A DNA stretch of 9,364 nt, from positions 1 through 9,364 of the forward strand of contig CAJXGR010000104.1 in the NCBI GenBank assembly GCA_913053665.1. The letters run 5' to 3'. The notes under the pieces are model-generated. The model did no database searches. It worked only from the letters and a program-made list of their open reading frames with translations, and was not told the DNA's origin. Below, piece after piece: positions 1 to 5,932 of the stretch. Each line of letters opens with the position of its first letter. The first letter of the stretch is position 1. The stretch is from an uncultured Spirochaetia bacterium (GTDB lineage Bacteria > Spirochaetota > UBA6919). Both the position numbers and the translations under genes were made by a program.

Positions 1-146
1 CTGACAAGAGTGAAATACTCTTGAGCCTTTTTTGAGAGTTGACTGATCAGGGAATAGAAAGTTTTATCCGACTTGGTGAAGGTTGGCTTTTTGCTTAAGA
101 GATCCAGACGCCTTTTCAGGATCTGGTTTTCTTTCAGGGTGGTCAA
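1..146 (-). CDS. N-terminal fragment of an IS-type integrase/transposase (runs off left edge)
   Basis: An open minus-strand frame follows a stop at 191-189 and continues off the window without a stop. Its translation contains LLTTLKENQILKRRLDLL, then SKKPTFTKSDKTFYSLISQL and SKKAQEYFTLV. This matches the N-terminal pattern of rve-type integrases in insertion sequences (a leucine-rich 'ENxxLRxQLxxL' helix, then 'PxxTxxDRxFxxxLSxLxxxWxxxLxxVxPET'). The catalytic DDE domain would lie outside the window. No ATG or GTG exists in the open frame. The TTG at 146 is the first usual start codon, but the similarity seems to begin some codons earlier (open from 188), so the true start may be non-standard or the 5' end may be damaged. 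No convincing promoter or ribosome site was seen. The family call rests on pattern memory only. Confidence 0.5.
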   Translation of the reverse strand, partial: MTTLKENQILKRRLDLLSKKPTFTKSDKTFYSLISQLSKKAQEYFTLV

Positions 147-189
147 CAGAATAAAAGTGTATTCTCTTTTGCTGTTGGATAAAGATAGT

Positions 190-220
190 TAAAAAAGTTT
201 ATAAAACAAGGACTTTTTTA
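190..220 (-). terminator. AT-rich hairpin downstream of the Uma2 gene
   Basis: TAAAAAAGT at 190-198 is the exact reverse complement of ACTTTTTTA at 212-220, with a 13-nt loop. On the minus strand it lies 22 nt past the Uma2 stop, and the 3' arm is a U-run. The stem is almost all A-U, so it would be a weak intrinsic terminator. It reads almost the same on both strands. Confidence 0.3.
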
Positions 221-241
221 GGGATCAGTTCAACAGAACCT

Positions 242-865
242 TTATTCCTCTTCTCGGAGTTCGGATAAGTCCAATTCAAAGCCCGGGAGTACATTTTCAC
301 CTGAAAGTTTTTCATTAAAGGACGATATTTCCTCTATTTCCTTATTGGGTCTATATATATAAGCCTTCTCTTCCAGTGGATCGATTAACCAGGCTAATCT
401 GCAACCATTTGCCATCCATTCAGTCATTTTTTCTTTGAGTTTATTTAAGTTATCACTTTCTGATCTAAGTTCAACCACAAAATCAGGACATATTGGTGCA
501 AACTTTTTACGTTTTAAGAGTGGGATAGCTTTCCAGCGATCGATTTCGATAAAGGACACATCAGGTGCTCGCATAGCCCTATTTCCTAGGATAAAACCAC
601 CACTAGAGCTAAATACTTTTCCCAACTTATTTGTTTTATTCCAATAAGCAACATGTAAGTTTAAAGTACTTTCCCTAATTCCACCTTCTCCACCAACAGG
701 TAACATGATGATGAGTCTCCCCTCCTGAGTCCGTTCTATCCTAAGTTCTCTATTTTGTAAGCAAAAGTCAAATAATTTATCATCGTCTTCAAGATCGATA
801 ATTCCTTTAAAATCCAATACGATAGGTTCAGTGTCTTGAATAGCCTGTACTTTTTCTTTGAGCAT
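242..865 (-). CDS. Uma2 family (DUF820) putative endonuclease
   Basis: A 207-aa protein with the Uma2/DUF820 fold of the PD-(D/E)xK nuclease superfamily. Visible landmarks are the N-terminal 'RIERTQEGRLIIMLPVGG' segment (residues 42-59), the glycine-rich FSSSGGFIL strand (85-93), RAPDVSF with the putative catalytic Asp102, PDFVVELRS with Glu132, KLKEKMTEW with Lys residues at 142-146, and the closing AWLIDPLEEKAYIYRP block (158-173). The active-site pattern D...ExR...K looks intact. Such genes are very abundant and multicopy in cyanobacteria and several environmental phyla. Their biological role is not established; mobile-element or defence roles are suggested. The ATG at 865 has no evident Shine-Dalgarno, and a TATATT hexamer lies just 13 nt upstream of it, so the transcript could have a very short leader. 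The neighbours (integrase fragment, REP palindromes) fit an accessory locus. Confidence 0.88.
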   Translation of the reverse strand: MLKEKVQAIQDTEPIVLDFKGIIDLEDDDKLFDFCLQNRELRIERTQEGRLIIMLPVGGEGGIRESTLNLHVAYWNKTNKLGKVFSSSGGFILGNRAMRAPDVSFIEIDRWKAIPLLKRKKFAPICPDFVVELRSESDNLNKLKEKMTEWMANGCRLAWLIDPLEEKAYIYRPNKEIEEISSFNEKLSGENVLPGFELDLSELREEE

Positions 866-877
866 AGTAATTAAGGT

Positions 878-901
878 AATATAGAATGGCTATTTAGTCA
901 A
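878..901 (-). promoter_or_regulatory. Possible promoter of the Uma2 gene
   Basis: On the minus strand TTGACT (901-896) is followed by TATATT (883-878), but the spacer is only 12 nt, too short for a standard sigma70 pair. The words TTGACT, ATAG, CCAT and CTATATT also occur in the same order in the promoter of the PIN/antitoxin pair (9132-9104), where the spacing is 17. If TATATT acts as the -10, the transcript would begin only about 6 nt before the ATG. Confidence 0.3.
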
Positions 902-925
902 TTAAGGAATTGTCTATTTTTGCAT

Positions 926-953
926 CTGTCGAGCCAGGAAGCTCGACCTACAG
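926..953. repeat. REP-like imperfect palindrome
   Basis: GTCGAGC (928-934) and GCTCGAC (941-947) form a perfect 7-bp stem around the loop CAGGAA. Outside it, CTG (926-928) faces the CAG of CTACAG (948-953), with bases of the right arm unpaired. The stem has the form of dispersed intergenic palindromes of the type CTGTAGGTCGAGC...GCTCGACCTACAG, with the left arm shortened. It lies in the gene-free gap between the Uma2 gene and the next gene. Confidence 0.5.
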
Positions 954-1076
954 AGGAATGGATTTTCGCTGAAAAAGCCTGTAAGTCAGACTTTTCAGTT
1001 CGACAAAGGGTGAGCCATTTTAACTTGTTCCTGACATCCATTAGTATACTAAAAAGTTTAGAATTGTCTGGTATAA

Positions 1077-1106
1077 AGCCGTAGGGGTGACCCCGCCCCT
1101 ACGGCT
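1077..1106 (-). repeat. REP-like palindrome GTAGGGG...CCCCTAC, possible terminator
   Basis: AGCCGTAGGGG (1077-1087) and CCCCTACGGCT (1096-1106) form a perfect 11-bp GC-rich stem with an 8-nt loop. On the minus strand it follows the stop of the membrane-protein gene by 26 nt and continues TTTATACC. It could therefore end that transcript, although the U-run is short. Its core GTAGGGGTGACCCC resembles the core GTAGGGGCGACCC of the large palindrome at 9300-9364, so the two appear to be members of one repeat family. Confidence 0.65.
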
Positions 1107-1132
1107 GGCAGTTTGTAATCAGGTCAGTATAT

Positions 1133-1987
1133 TTATCCCGCTCTCATTTTAGGGGGTTTGTTCCCTCGGTTTTCCCTGAAATCCTCCCGTATCGACCTCA
1201 AGTCAATGGGCTGATCCGACTTGTTGGACAGGTGTTCGTCTTGATCCACCAGGGAAGTACCTTCTCCACTCATGGTTGAACTTGACCTATAAAGGTGACT
1301 GAACGAGAAACAAAGAAATAGAATGATGCCTTCCACTGTCAGAGCGATCACTATATTGGTAACCGACTCAAGACCCAGGCCTGAAACGCCAAAGGTATGG
1401 GTTAAAGCCTGATGAAAGGTTATATCATCCTTTGGACGGGTGACCTGTTGATCCAGTTTGTTTAACTCCATAATCAGAGGGGCTTTTTGACGGCTTAATC
1501 GATCTATTTCTTTATTGTACCTATGTCTCAGCCATTTACCCTCTTGATCGTCCTTTAGAGAGATGATTAAAGACTCCTTCGTTTTGATTTGCCCATCTAA
1601 TCCACTAAGCTGAGTGTTTAATCGTTCCTTTTTCTCTTTAATACGCGTGTTGTATAAAGTATTCTCACTTTGTTTCACTTCAGCCTTCTGATGAGCCTGA
1701 AAAGAATGCCATTGGCGATAGCTAAAAGTGGTGTAGGCACTGATCAGGATAAGGATAAGGGAAAAGCCTGCCAAAATAATTCGTGTGGATTTCTGTCTCA
1801 GTCGGAAAAACAAGGTCTCACTCACCACCTTTGAGATGTCCAACAAAGCGATGGAGATCACAGCTAATCCCAGAACAAAGCCTATCTCATGGAAGTAATC
1901 GATCTGAAGGAAGAAATTAAGGGTGAGAGCCAAAGTAAGAAGAATGATGATCCCTAGTGTGGAAAGTATTCTTTTAGTCCTGGACAT
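1133..1987 (-). CDS. Membrane protein with four TM helices and a coiled coil, unknown function
   Basis: I do not recognise the family of this 284-aa protein. Hydrophobic segments suitable as membrane helices lie near residues 10-29, 33-51, 69-88 and 209-230. Between helices 3 and 4 is a polar stretch (about 92-190) rich in Lys, Glu, Gln and Leu (KEKKERLNTQLSGLDGQIKT and on), which should form one or more coiled coils. The roughly 55-residue C-terminal tail is polar and looks disordered. With four helices, the coiled coil and the two termini come out on different faces: if both termini are cytoplasmic, the coiled coil would be external. No enzyme motif was seen. The start is supported by AGGAG 8 nt before the ATG. 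It lies 66 nt downstream of the 71-aa gene, so the two may share a transcript. Such 'TM + coiled coil' architectures are common in uncharacterised accessory or envelope proteins. Confidence 0.75.
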   Translation of the reverse strand: MSRTKRILSTLGIIILLTLALTLNFFLQIDYFHEIGFVLGLAVISIALLDISKVVSETLFFRLRQKSTRIILAGFSLILILISAYTTFSYRQWHSFQAHQKAEVKQSENTLYNTRIKEKKERLNTQLSGLDGQIKTKESLIISLKDDQEGKWLRHRYNKEIDRLSRQKAPLIMELNKLDQQVTRPKDDITFHQALTHTFGVSGLGLESVTNIVIALTVEGIILFLCFSFSHLYRSSSTMSGEGTSLVDQDEHLSNKSDQPIDLRSIREDFRENRGNKPPKMRAG

Positions 1988-2053
1988 TTTTTAAACTCCT
2001 GCTGTTTAATATGTTGATCTGTCATTATCGATAAAAATACTGGTGGCAAACGG

Positions 2054-2269
2054 TTATCGCTTGCATGGGCGTTGGATGGCCCGTCCACTAATCAAATCCA
2101 TCTTGAGCCCAGGGATTCCATTGACTGTGACTTGATACCCACATTTCCTGCAAGCAGATATATAGGACCAGCCATAATCTGCCCAATCTCCCATAAAATG
2201 GCCGTTCTTCTCACAGTTCCTTTTGGCATCTGCCTTCACATGATCTAAATTGATTTTTCCTTGATCCAT
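2054..2269 (-). CDS. Small putative zinc-ribbon protein (71 aa)
   Basis: A short soluble protein with NCEKNGH (Cys19, His24) and ACRKCGYQVTV (Cys40, Cys43), separated by an aromatic-rich stretch (GDWADYGWSY). Together these could form a single C/H-C-C zinc site, and a further Cys lies near the C-terminus at 69. No known family is recognised. The ribosome site is weak (GGAA, 7 nt before the ATG). Sensible composition, the paired Cys motif and position just ahead of the membrane-protein gene support it as real. Co-transcription with that gene is likely but not shown. Confidence 0.6.
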   Translation of the reverse strand: MDQGKINLDHVKADAKRNCEKNGHFMGDWADYGWSYISACRKCGYQVTVNGIPGLKMDLISGRAIQRPCKR

Positions 2270-2411
2270 AAAAGGTTTCCAAACTTAAAGGTTTTATTCT
2301 ATTCATTTATAATGGAGTTACTATCTACCCTTTTTTTACTTAGCTTCCCTCTGTAGAATTTGTTTACAGAAGACCATTGATATTTTTAATAATAGGGTTA
2401 TAAATTTGAAC

Positions 2412-2438
2412 TACAAAAAGACCATTCGCCTTTTTGTA
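2412..2438 (-). terminator. Hairpin downstream of the 57-aa zinc-ribbon gene
   Basis: TACAAAAAG (2412-2420) and CTTTTTGTA (2430-2438) are exact inverted repeats. On the minus strand the stem extends by one G-U and one C-G pair to a 5-nt loop, and the 3' arm supplies a run of five U. It begins 51 nt after the stop at 2490. A separate 12-bp palindrome, GGTGTCGACACC, lies between them at 2446-2457. The rest of the 2270-2489 gap shows nothing further. Confidence 0.4.
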
Positions 2439-2489
2439 ATCACAAGGTGTCGACACCGTCTTTTTTCACCTAATGTCCTGTGGGAGGGA

Positions 2490-2663
2490 TCAGTACTTGG
2501 TCAGCCGACTTATGGGATAGCCTTTTCCGCAGACCATACAATAATAATGAATCTCATTTCCCTCGTCGTCTTGTTCTACAATGATATCTGTATTGGGGAA
2601 GATCATTTTATCGCATCTGGAACAGTACATATGCTTGGTAGCTTTAATCTTTTTCTTATTCAT
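2490..2663 (-). CDS. Small zinc-ribbon protein (57 aa), hidden gene
   Basis: A minus-strand ATG at 2663 opens a 57-aa frame: a lysine-rich start (MNKKKIKATKHM), then YCSRCDKM (Cys14, Cys17), an acidic middle (VEQDDEGNEIH), then YYCMVCGKGYP (Cys42, Cys45), ending ISRLTKY. Two CxxC knuckles about 25 residues apart are the classic zinc-ribbon arrangement. The family is not otherwise recognised; a nucleic-acid or protein-binding role is possible but not shown. It starts 24 nt after the stop of the STAS gene on the same strand, so the two probably form one transcript. The ribosome site is weak (GGGAA, 7 nt before the ATG). A longer plus-strand open frame at 2406-2714 lies antisense to it and to the end of the STAS gene, has no family features, and is judged spurious. 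Confidence 0.72.
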   Translation of the reverse strand: MNKKKIKATKHMYCSRCDKMIFPNTDIIVEQDDEGNEIHYYCMVCGKGYPISRLTKY

Positions 2664-2687
2664 ACTTTATTCCCAGCCATTGATAGT

Positions 2688-3032
2688 TTATACAGATTCC
2701 TGAAAGGCCTTTAACGCGTCATCCACCGAGTCGTGGTTGCTGAATAAATCGTCAAGACCCACCACACTAAACACCGTTTTCACTGAATGACTCATGTTTG
2801 CCATTTTCATACTCCCATTGATTCCATTGAGCCGCCTCATGGTCGCCACAAAAACCCTAAGCCCTGAACTGAACAAATATTGTAATTTAGCCAAATCAAA
2901 TAGTAGACATTCTTCTCCCTCATCAATGAGACGGTTCACCTCTTTCTCCAGTTCCAGAGATATATTCACATCCAAACGGCCTTCTAGCTCAATGATCAGT
3001 ATATCCCCCTCTTTTCTTGTGTTAAACTTCAT
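2688..3032 (-). CDS. STAS-domain protein, anti-sigma factor antagonist type
   Basis: A 114-aa single-domain STAS protein. The core reads EGRLDV near residues 17-22, LLFDLAKLQYL (43-53), then SSGLRVFVATMRRL (55-68), VFSVVGLDDLF (87-97) and a C-terminal DALKAFQES helix. Proteins of this class (SpoIIAA/RsbV-like) bind anti-sigma kinases or other partners, and their binding is switched by phosphorylation of a Ser in the SSG loop. Ser55-Ser56-Gly57 is present, but the residue before it is Phe54 rather than the Asp of SpoIIAA. The ATG is well supported by GGAGG 5 nt upstream. No kinase or sigma gene is adjacent, so its partner is elsewhere. It is followed 24 nt later by the 57-aa zinc-ribbon gene. 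Confidence 0.88.
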   Translation of the reverse strand: MKFNTRKEGDILIIELEGRLDVNISLELEKEVNRLIDEGEECLLFDLAKLQYLFSSGLRVFVATMRRLNGINGSMKMANMSHSVKTVFSVVGLDDLFSNHDSVDDALKAFQESV

Positions 3033-3381
3033 GAAAACCTCCGTCTTAATTGCCCAATTTCTTTCATAATATTAAGTATAAGTTCCTCAAGACTGCAAGG
3101 GATCAGTATGTCTTTTGTTCTTCAGACCTTCTATCCGTCCATACAGACTATGCCAAATAAACTTTCCTTTTCTTTTTAGCTACTGACAAAAAAGACTAAT
3201 CCTTTTCACCGTCTCGTCGAACTAAAACCTGTAGCGTTCCTTATAAAGAGACAGCCTTTCCTAGTAATTAGAGCAAATGGTTGTCTCTTTTTTATTTTAC
3301 AGACCCTAAAACACCTTCCCATCTCTTATTCTTACCGTAGACCCTGAACCGTACACCGTTTACCACTCTTTCTTCTATATC
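3033..3381. other. 349-bp gene-free region
   Basis: This stretch separates the STAS and YpdA-like genes. It contains a strong plus-strand terminator-like hairpin (3245-3300) with no plus-strand gene before it. It also holds a 24-codon plus-strand frame at 3108-3179 with AAGGG 7 nt before its ATG; nothing else supports that frame. The STAS ribosome site lies at the left end. I found no convincing sigma70 pair on either strand. Confidence 0.5.
3245..3300 (+). terminator. Strong orphan intrinsic terminator (plus strand)
   Basis: AAAGAGACAGCC (3245-3256) pairs with GGTTGTCTCTTT (3279-3290) in a 12-bp stem with one G-U pair and a 22-nt loop. It is followed at once by TTTATTTTAC. The U-run is on the plus strand; read on the minus strand the stem is followed only by ATAAGG. 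It could still weakly end the YpdA-like transcript (stop at 3382), but its polarity points to a plus-strand RNA. Confidence 0.6.
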
Positions 3382-4356
3382 CTAGTTTAGCGCCTCGATA
3401 ATATGGGGGACGATCTTCCCACCATGAAACCTGCCGTTTTCGATGAACACTAAACTGGATTCCATACCCGCTGTGATCACCCCGGCAATGTAAACCCCTG
3501 CTACGTTGGTCTCTAAAGTTTCAGGATCATGTTCTGGCTTTAGATCCTCATCATGGATTTGAACACCCAGACCTCTAAGTAGCTTGCCATTAGGCTTAAA
3601 TCCTGTGAGAGCCAATACAAAATCATTCTCAAGAGTCAGGGTTGACCCATCTTCAATATTTAAGTCCACATCATAATCCCGTATCTCTTTTACCAGACAT
3701 CGATAATGACATTGAATGCTCCCTTCCTTTATTCTGTTGAGGAGATCCGGTTTCACCCAATACTTTAGATGGCTGAAAGCATCCTCCCGAACAGCCAGAG
3801 TGACCTCTGCACCACTACGATACAGGTCCAAGGCTGATTCAGCCGATGAATTACGGCCCCCAACCACCAGGACTTTTTTCCCAACATAGGGGTGAGCCTC
3901 TTTATAATAATGAGAGACCTTGGAAAGGTCTTCCCCAGGAACGTTTAGCATCTGTGGGTTATCAAAAACCCCTGTGGCAAAGATAATCTTCTTGGTGCCG
4001 TATTTATTTGTCTGGCCGCTGGGTATTTTTGTGGAGACTTTAAAATGACCGTTTTGTCCTTCAACACTTAGAACTTCTTCGTAGGTATTGATCTTGATTG
4101 CATGGTCTGAAACGAACCTGGCGTAGTATCTGAGGGCTTCTTCCCTTGTAGGCTTGGCGTTCACAATAGTGAGGGGGTAATCACCAATCTCAATCAACTC
4201 TCGTGTGGTGAAGAACACCATAGAAATGGGGTAATTATAAATAGAGTTGGTAATACAGCCTTTTTCCAGTATAAGGTAGTTCAAGCCAGCCTTATGGGCC
4301 GCCAATCCACAGGACAGTCCCGATGGGCCGCTTCCTATAATGATTAGATCGTACAT
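3382..4356 (-). CDS. ypdA: YpdA-family FAD/NAD(P)-dependent oxidoreductase
   Basis: A 324-aa two-dinucleotide-domain flavoprotein. GSGPSG (8-13) begins the FAD-binding Rossmann fold, VVGGRNSSAESA (164-175) is the NAD(P)H motif, and TNVAGVYIAG (283-292) is the second FAD contact. The segment YPISMVFFTTRELIEIGDYP (42-61) matches the block that marks the YpdA family (bacillithiol disulfide reductase, Bdr) within the thioredoxin-reductase-like group. No CxxC redox pair is present, as in YpdA. Staphylococcal YpdA has a Cys after the Pro of the first glycine motif; here that residue is Ser12. The name fixes the family, but the substrate is inferred. The ATG has GGAG 9 nt upstream. It lies 106 nt after the metallophosphoesterase gene on the same strand. 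Length is normal for the family. Confidence 0.85.
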   Translation of the reverse strand: MYDLIIIGSGPSGLSCGLAAHKAGLNYLILEKGCITNSIYNYPISMVFFTTRELIEIGDYPLTIVNAKPTREEALRYYARFVSDHAIKINTYEEVLSVEGQNGHFKVSTKIPSGQTNKYGTKKIIFATGVFDNPQMLNVPGEDLSKVSHYYKEAHPYVGKKVLVVGGRNSSAESALDLYRSGAEVTLAVREDAFSHLKYWVKPDLLNRIKEGSIQCHYRCLVKEIRDYDVDLNIEDGSTLTLENDFVLALTGFKPNGKLLRGLGVQIHDEDLKPEHDPETLETNVAGVYIAGVITAGMESSLVFIENGRFHGGKIVPHIIEALN

Positions 4357-4462
4357 AGATTAGACTCCAACAAGAACAGGGGTAATATCGCGATTCCTAA
4401 AACCGCCATAAAATAGCTTAATAAGTGTCTCACTGTCCTTTACTCTCCTGATGATGGCTATA

Positions 4463-5224
4463 TCACGTCTGCAACGCGGGATACGAGGTATCAATGGCAA
4501 TCCCGTATCGGTTCGTTTGACACCAATTTTTAGTATGAAAGTCTTTCTCAGTGGTGTCTAAATGAACGTATTGTAATCTTTTCTTTGAACAGGAGCCGGA
4601 ATTCATATAGATCTTGTCACCCATGTCCATCCTGACAGGAGTCTCATGAGTATGGCCCATAACAACAGCCGCTACATTGCTTTTGGCCAGCATTTCCATA
4701 GCACCCATTCTCAAGGTCTCGATATTGGTCTTCTGAAAAAAGGATGAAGTGATTCCTTGGGCCCAGGCAAGGTATGAATCGGCGTTCTTCCATCCCAATC
4801 GTTCCAACCATCCTACCAGCCAGGTGACAGCAATAGGGAACTTTCCTCCCGTCTCAACTTTATCGAACTGATGGCCGTGGGTAAAGATATAGTCCATACC
4901 ATCCTCGTCCTGAACGCTATAGTGAGTGGGACAACCCAAGTCTTTAAGGATATAATCATGGTTTCCGGCGATTTGTTTATAATTACTCTGACTGAATCGT
5001 TCAGACAGCTGTTTATATCGTTCTTTAACCAGCATCAACTGATCCATAGGGATGTGAAAAGCTTTACTCTTACGGGTATCGTAAATATCGCCGTTCAGGA
5101 CGATCAGGTCATAATGGTGCTCAAGGTAATCCAGGAAGTGCAAAAAGACGTCTTCTTCGTGATGGAATCCATCGCAGCGTTTTTCAGCCCCTAAATGCAT
5201 ATCACTGATACAGGCAATTTTCAT
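4463..5224 (-). CDS. Calcineurin-like metallophosphoesterase
   Basis: A 253-aa protein with all the dinuclear-metal motifs of the calcineurin-like phosphoesterase fold: SDMHLG (Asp8, His10), NGDIYD (Gly45, Asp46), AGNHDY (Asn88, His89), FTHGHQFD (His116, His118) and MGHTHE (Gly190, His191, His193), then a closing NSGS strand. The layout, with a helical insert at about 130-185 between THGH and GHTH, resembles the LpxH-like (UDP-2,3-diacylglucosamine hydrolase) subgroup. The actual substrate cannot be told from sequence. An in-frame ATG at 5419 would add 65 residues lacking family character. I prefer the ATG at 5224 because AAGGAG stands 10 nt before it and the protein then begins directly with the first beta strand, MKIACISDMHLG. 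It is soluble and has no signal peptide. Confidence 0.88.
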   Translation of the reverse strand: MKIACISDMHLGAEKRCDGFHHEEDVFLHFLDYLEHHYDLIVLNGDIYDTRKSKAFHIPMDQLMLVKERYKQLSERFSQSNYKQIAGNHDYILKDLGCPTHYSVQDEDGMDYIFTHGHQFDKVETGGKFPIAVTWLVGWLERLGWKNADSYLAWAQGITSSFFQKTNIETLRMGAMEMLAKSNVAAVVMGHTHETPVRMDMGDKIYMNSGSCSKKRLQYVHLDTTEKDFHTKNWCQTNRYGIAIDTSYPALQT

Positions 5225-5278
5225 AGGGTTATGTCTCCTTATAATTTGACAGAGACCTGGCATATCTAATTTATTTGT

Positions 5279-5284
5279 ATTATA
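5279..5284 (-). promoter_or_regulatory. Possible -10 element for the metallophosphoesterase gene
   Basis: A perfect TATAAT on the minus strand lies about 55 nt upstream of the preferred ATG at 5224, within the 203-nt gap after the zinc-ribbon/TM gene. The -35 position (AACAGC at 17-nt spacing) is poor, so this is tentative. It would start a transcript downstream of the alternative ATG at 5419, supporting the shorter protein. Confidence 0.3.
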
Positions 5285-5427
5285 ATGGACTAAGAATGAC
5301 GGCTGTTTTACCGAACAATACACTCTTATCTCATTAATAAAATATATCTCATATAATCCAAACTTCTTGATTAATAGACTGAAAGGTCTCCAAAATATCA
5401 TCCAGAGCCTCTGCGGCAAATCTTCCT

Positions 5428-5844
5428 TTATCGCGAAGACAGCTTCTTCTCAAGGTCTTTTAGCTTTTCCTTCAGCTTTTCCATGCGGATTAATATCTGT
5501 TCTTTTGTGTGAATCTTCTTGTTGAGTGCTTTCAGTTCTTTTTCTTTGTCCTTAATTTTGTCCAACAGACTTTGATAGTCCCCGTATTTCTTTAACCAGT
5601 CTTTTTGGGAGAGTATCTCCCACGAAAGACCCAGGCGATGGGTGAGTCCATAGTCGGGGTATTGAACATCGACATAGACCAATGCCGAGGCGGCGATCAC
5701 GATCAGCAGGACGAATACACTAATAGGTATCCATAATTTAGACCTCTGCTTCATTTTACTATCCATGGGGAAGCCGCAATCCTTACAGAAAGACCGTTCA
5801 GGAGGGTTCAGGGCTTGACATTTTGGACATTCTACGCTCTCCAT
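5428..5844 (-). CDS. Zinc-ribbon, single-TM, coiled-coil protein
   Basis: A 138-aa protein in three parts. The N-terminal zinc ribbon has ECPKCQ (Cys6, Cys9) and FCKDCG (Cys20, Cys23). A single hydrophobic helix spans about residues 38-59 (WIPISVFVLLIVIAASALVY). The C-terminal half is strongly Lys/Glu/Leu heptad-like (about 88-136), probably a coiled coil. If the ribbon is cytosolic, as zinc ribbons normally are, the coiled coil projects outward. No enzymatic motif was seen and the function is unknown. The ATG has GAGG 5 nt upstream. It lies 204 nt downstream of the rhomboid gene on the same strand, separated by a hairpin and an inverted repeat, so it may have its own promoter. Confidence 0.8.
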   Translation of the reverse strand: MESVECPKCQALNPPERSFCKDCGFPMDSKMKQRSKLWIPISVFVLLIVIAASALVYVDVQYPDYGLTHRLGLSWEILSQKDWLKKYGDYQSLLDKIKDKEKELKALNKKIHTKEQILIRMEKLKEKLKDLEKKLSSR

Positions 5845-5892
5845 GGAGGCCTCAAATTGTATGGACTACACCCTCGTCCCATCCAGGGATTG

Positions 5893-5913
5893 AAAATAAA
5901 ACCCCTAAGGGGG
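5893..5913 (-). terminator. Short hairpin with U-tract after the rhomboid gene
   Basis: On the minus strand CCCC (5913-5910), loop CTTA, GGGG (5905-5902) is followed by TTTTATTTT (5901-5893). The U-tract is good but the stem has only 4 bp, so strength is uncertain. It is about 135 nt past the rhomboid stop. Confidence 0.35.
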
Positions 5914-5932
5914 ACTGGCCTGCAGATTGTTC

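Noticed and set aside
435..647. Antisense frames inside Uma2, and likewise at 2794-3069, 4871-5194, 6722-6937 and 7493-7759
   Set aside because: Each lies inside or largely over a well-supported gene on the other strand and shows no domain character.
969..998. CTGAAAAAG...CTTTTCAG inverted repeat near the Uma2 upstream region
   Set aside because: Needs a bulge, is AT-rich, and has no clear relation to a transcript end; chance is likely.
2406..2714. Plus-strand 102-aa open frame
   Set aside because: It is antisense to the 57-aa zinc-ribbon gene and to the end of the STAS gene, has no family features or ribosome site, and overlaps a terminator-like hairpin.
3108..3179. Plus-strand 23-aa frame with AAGGG before ATG
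   Set aside because: Too short to support alone, with no promoter or recognisable peptide feature; kept only as part of the small-RNA candidate.
5225..5419. 65-residue N-terminal extension of the metallophosphoesterase
   Set aside because: The extension lacks family character, and the internal ATG at 5224 has a strong AAGGAG site and begins at the first beta strand of the fold.
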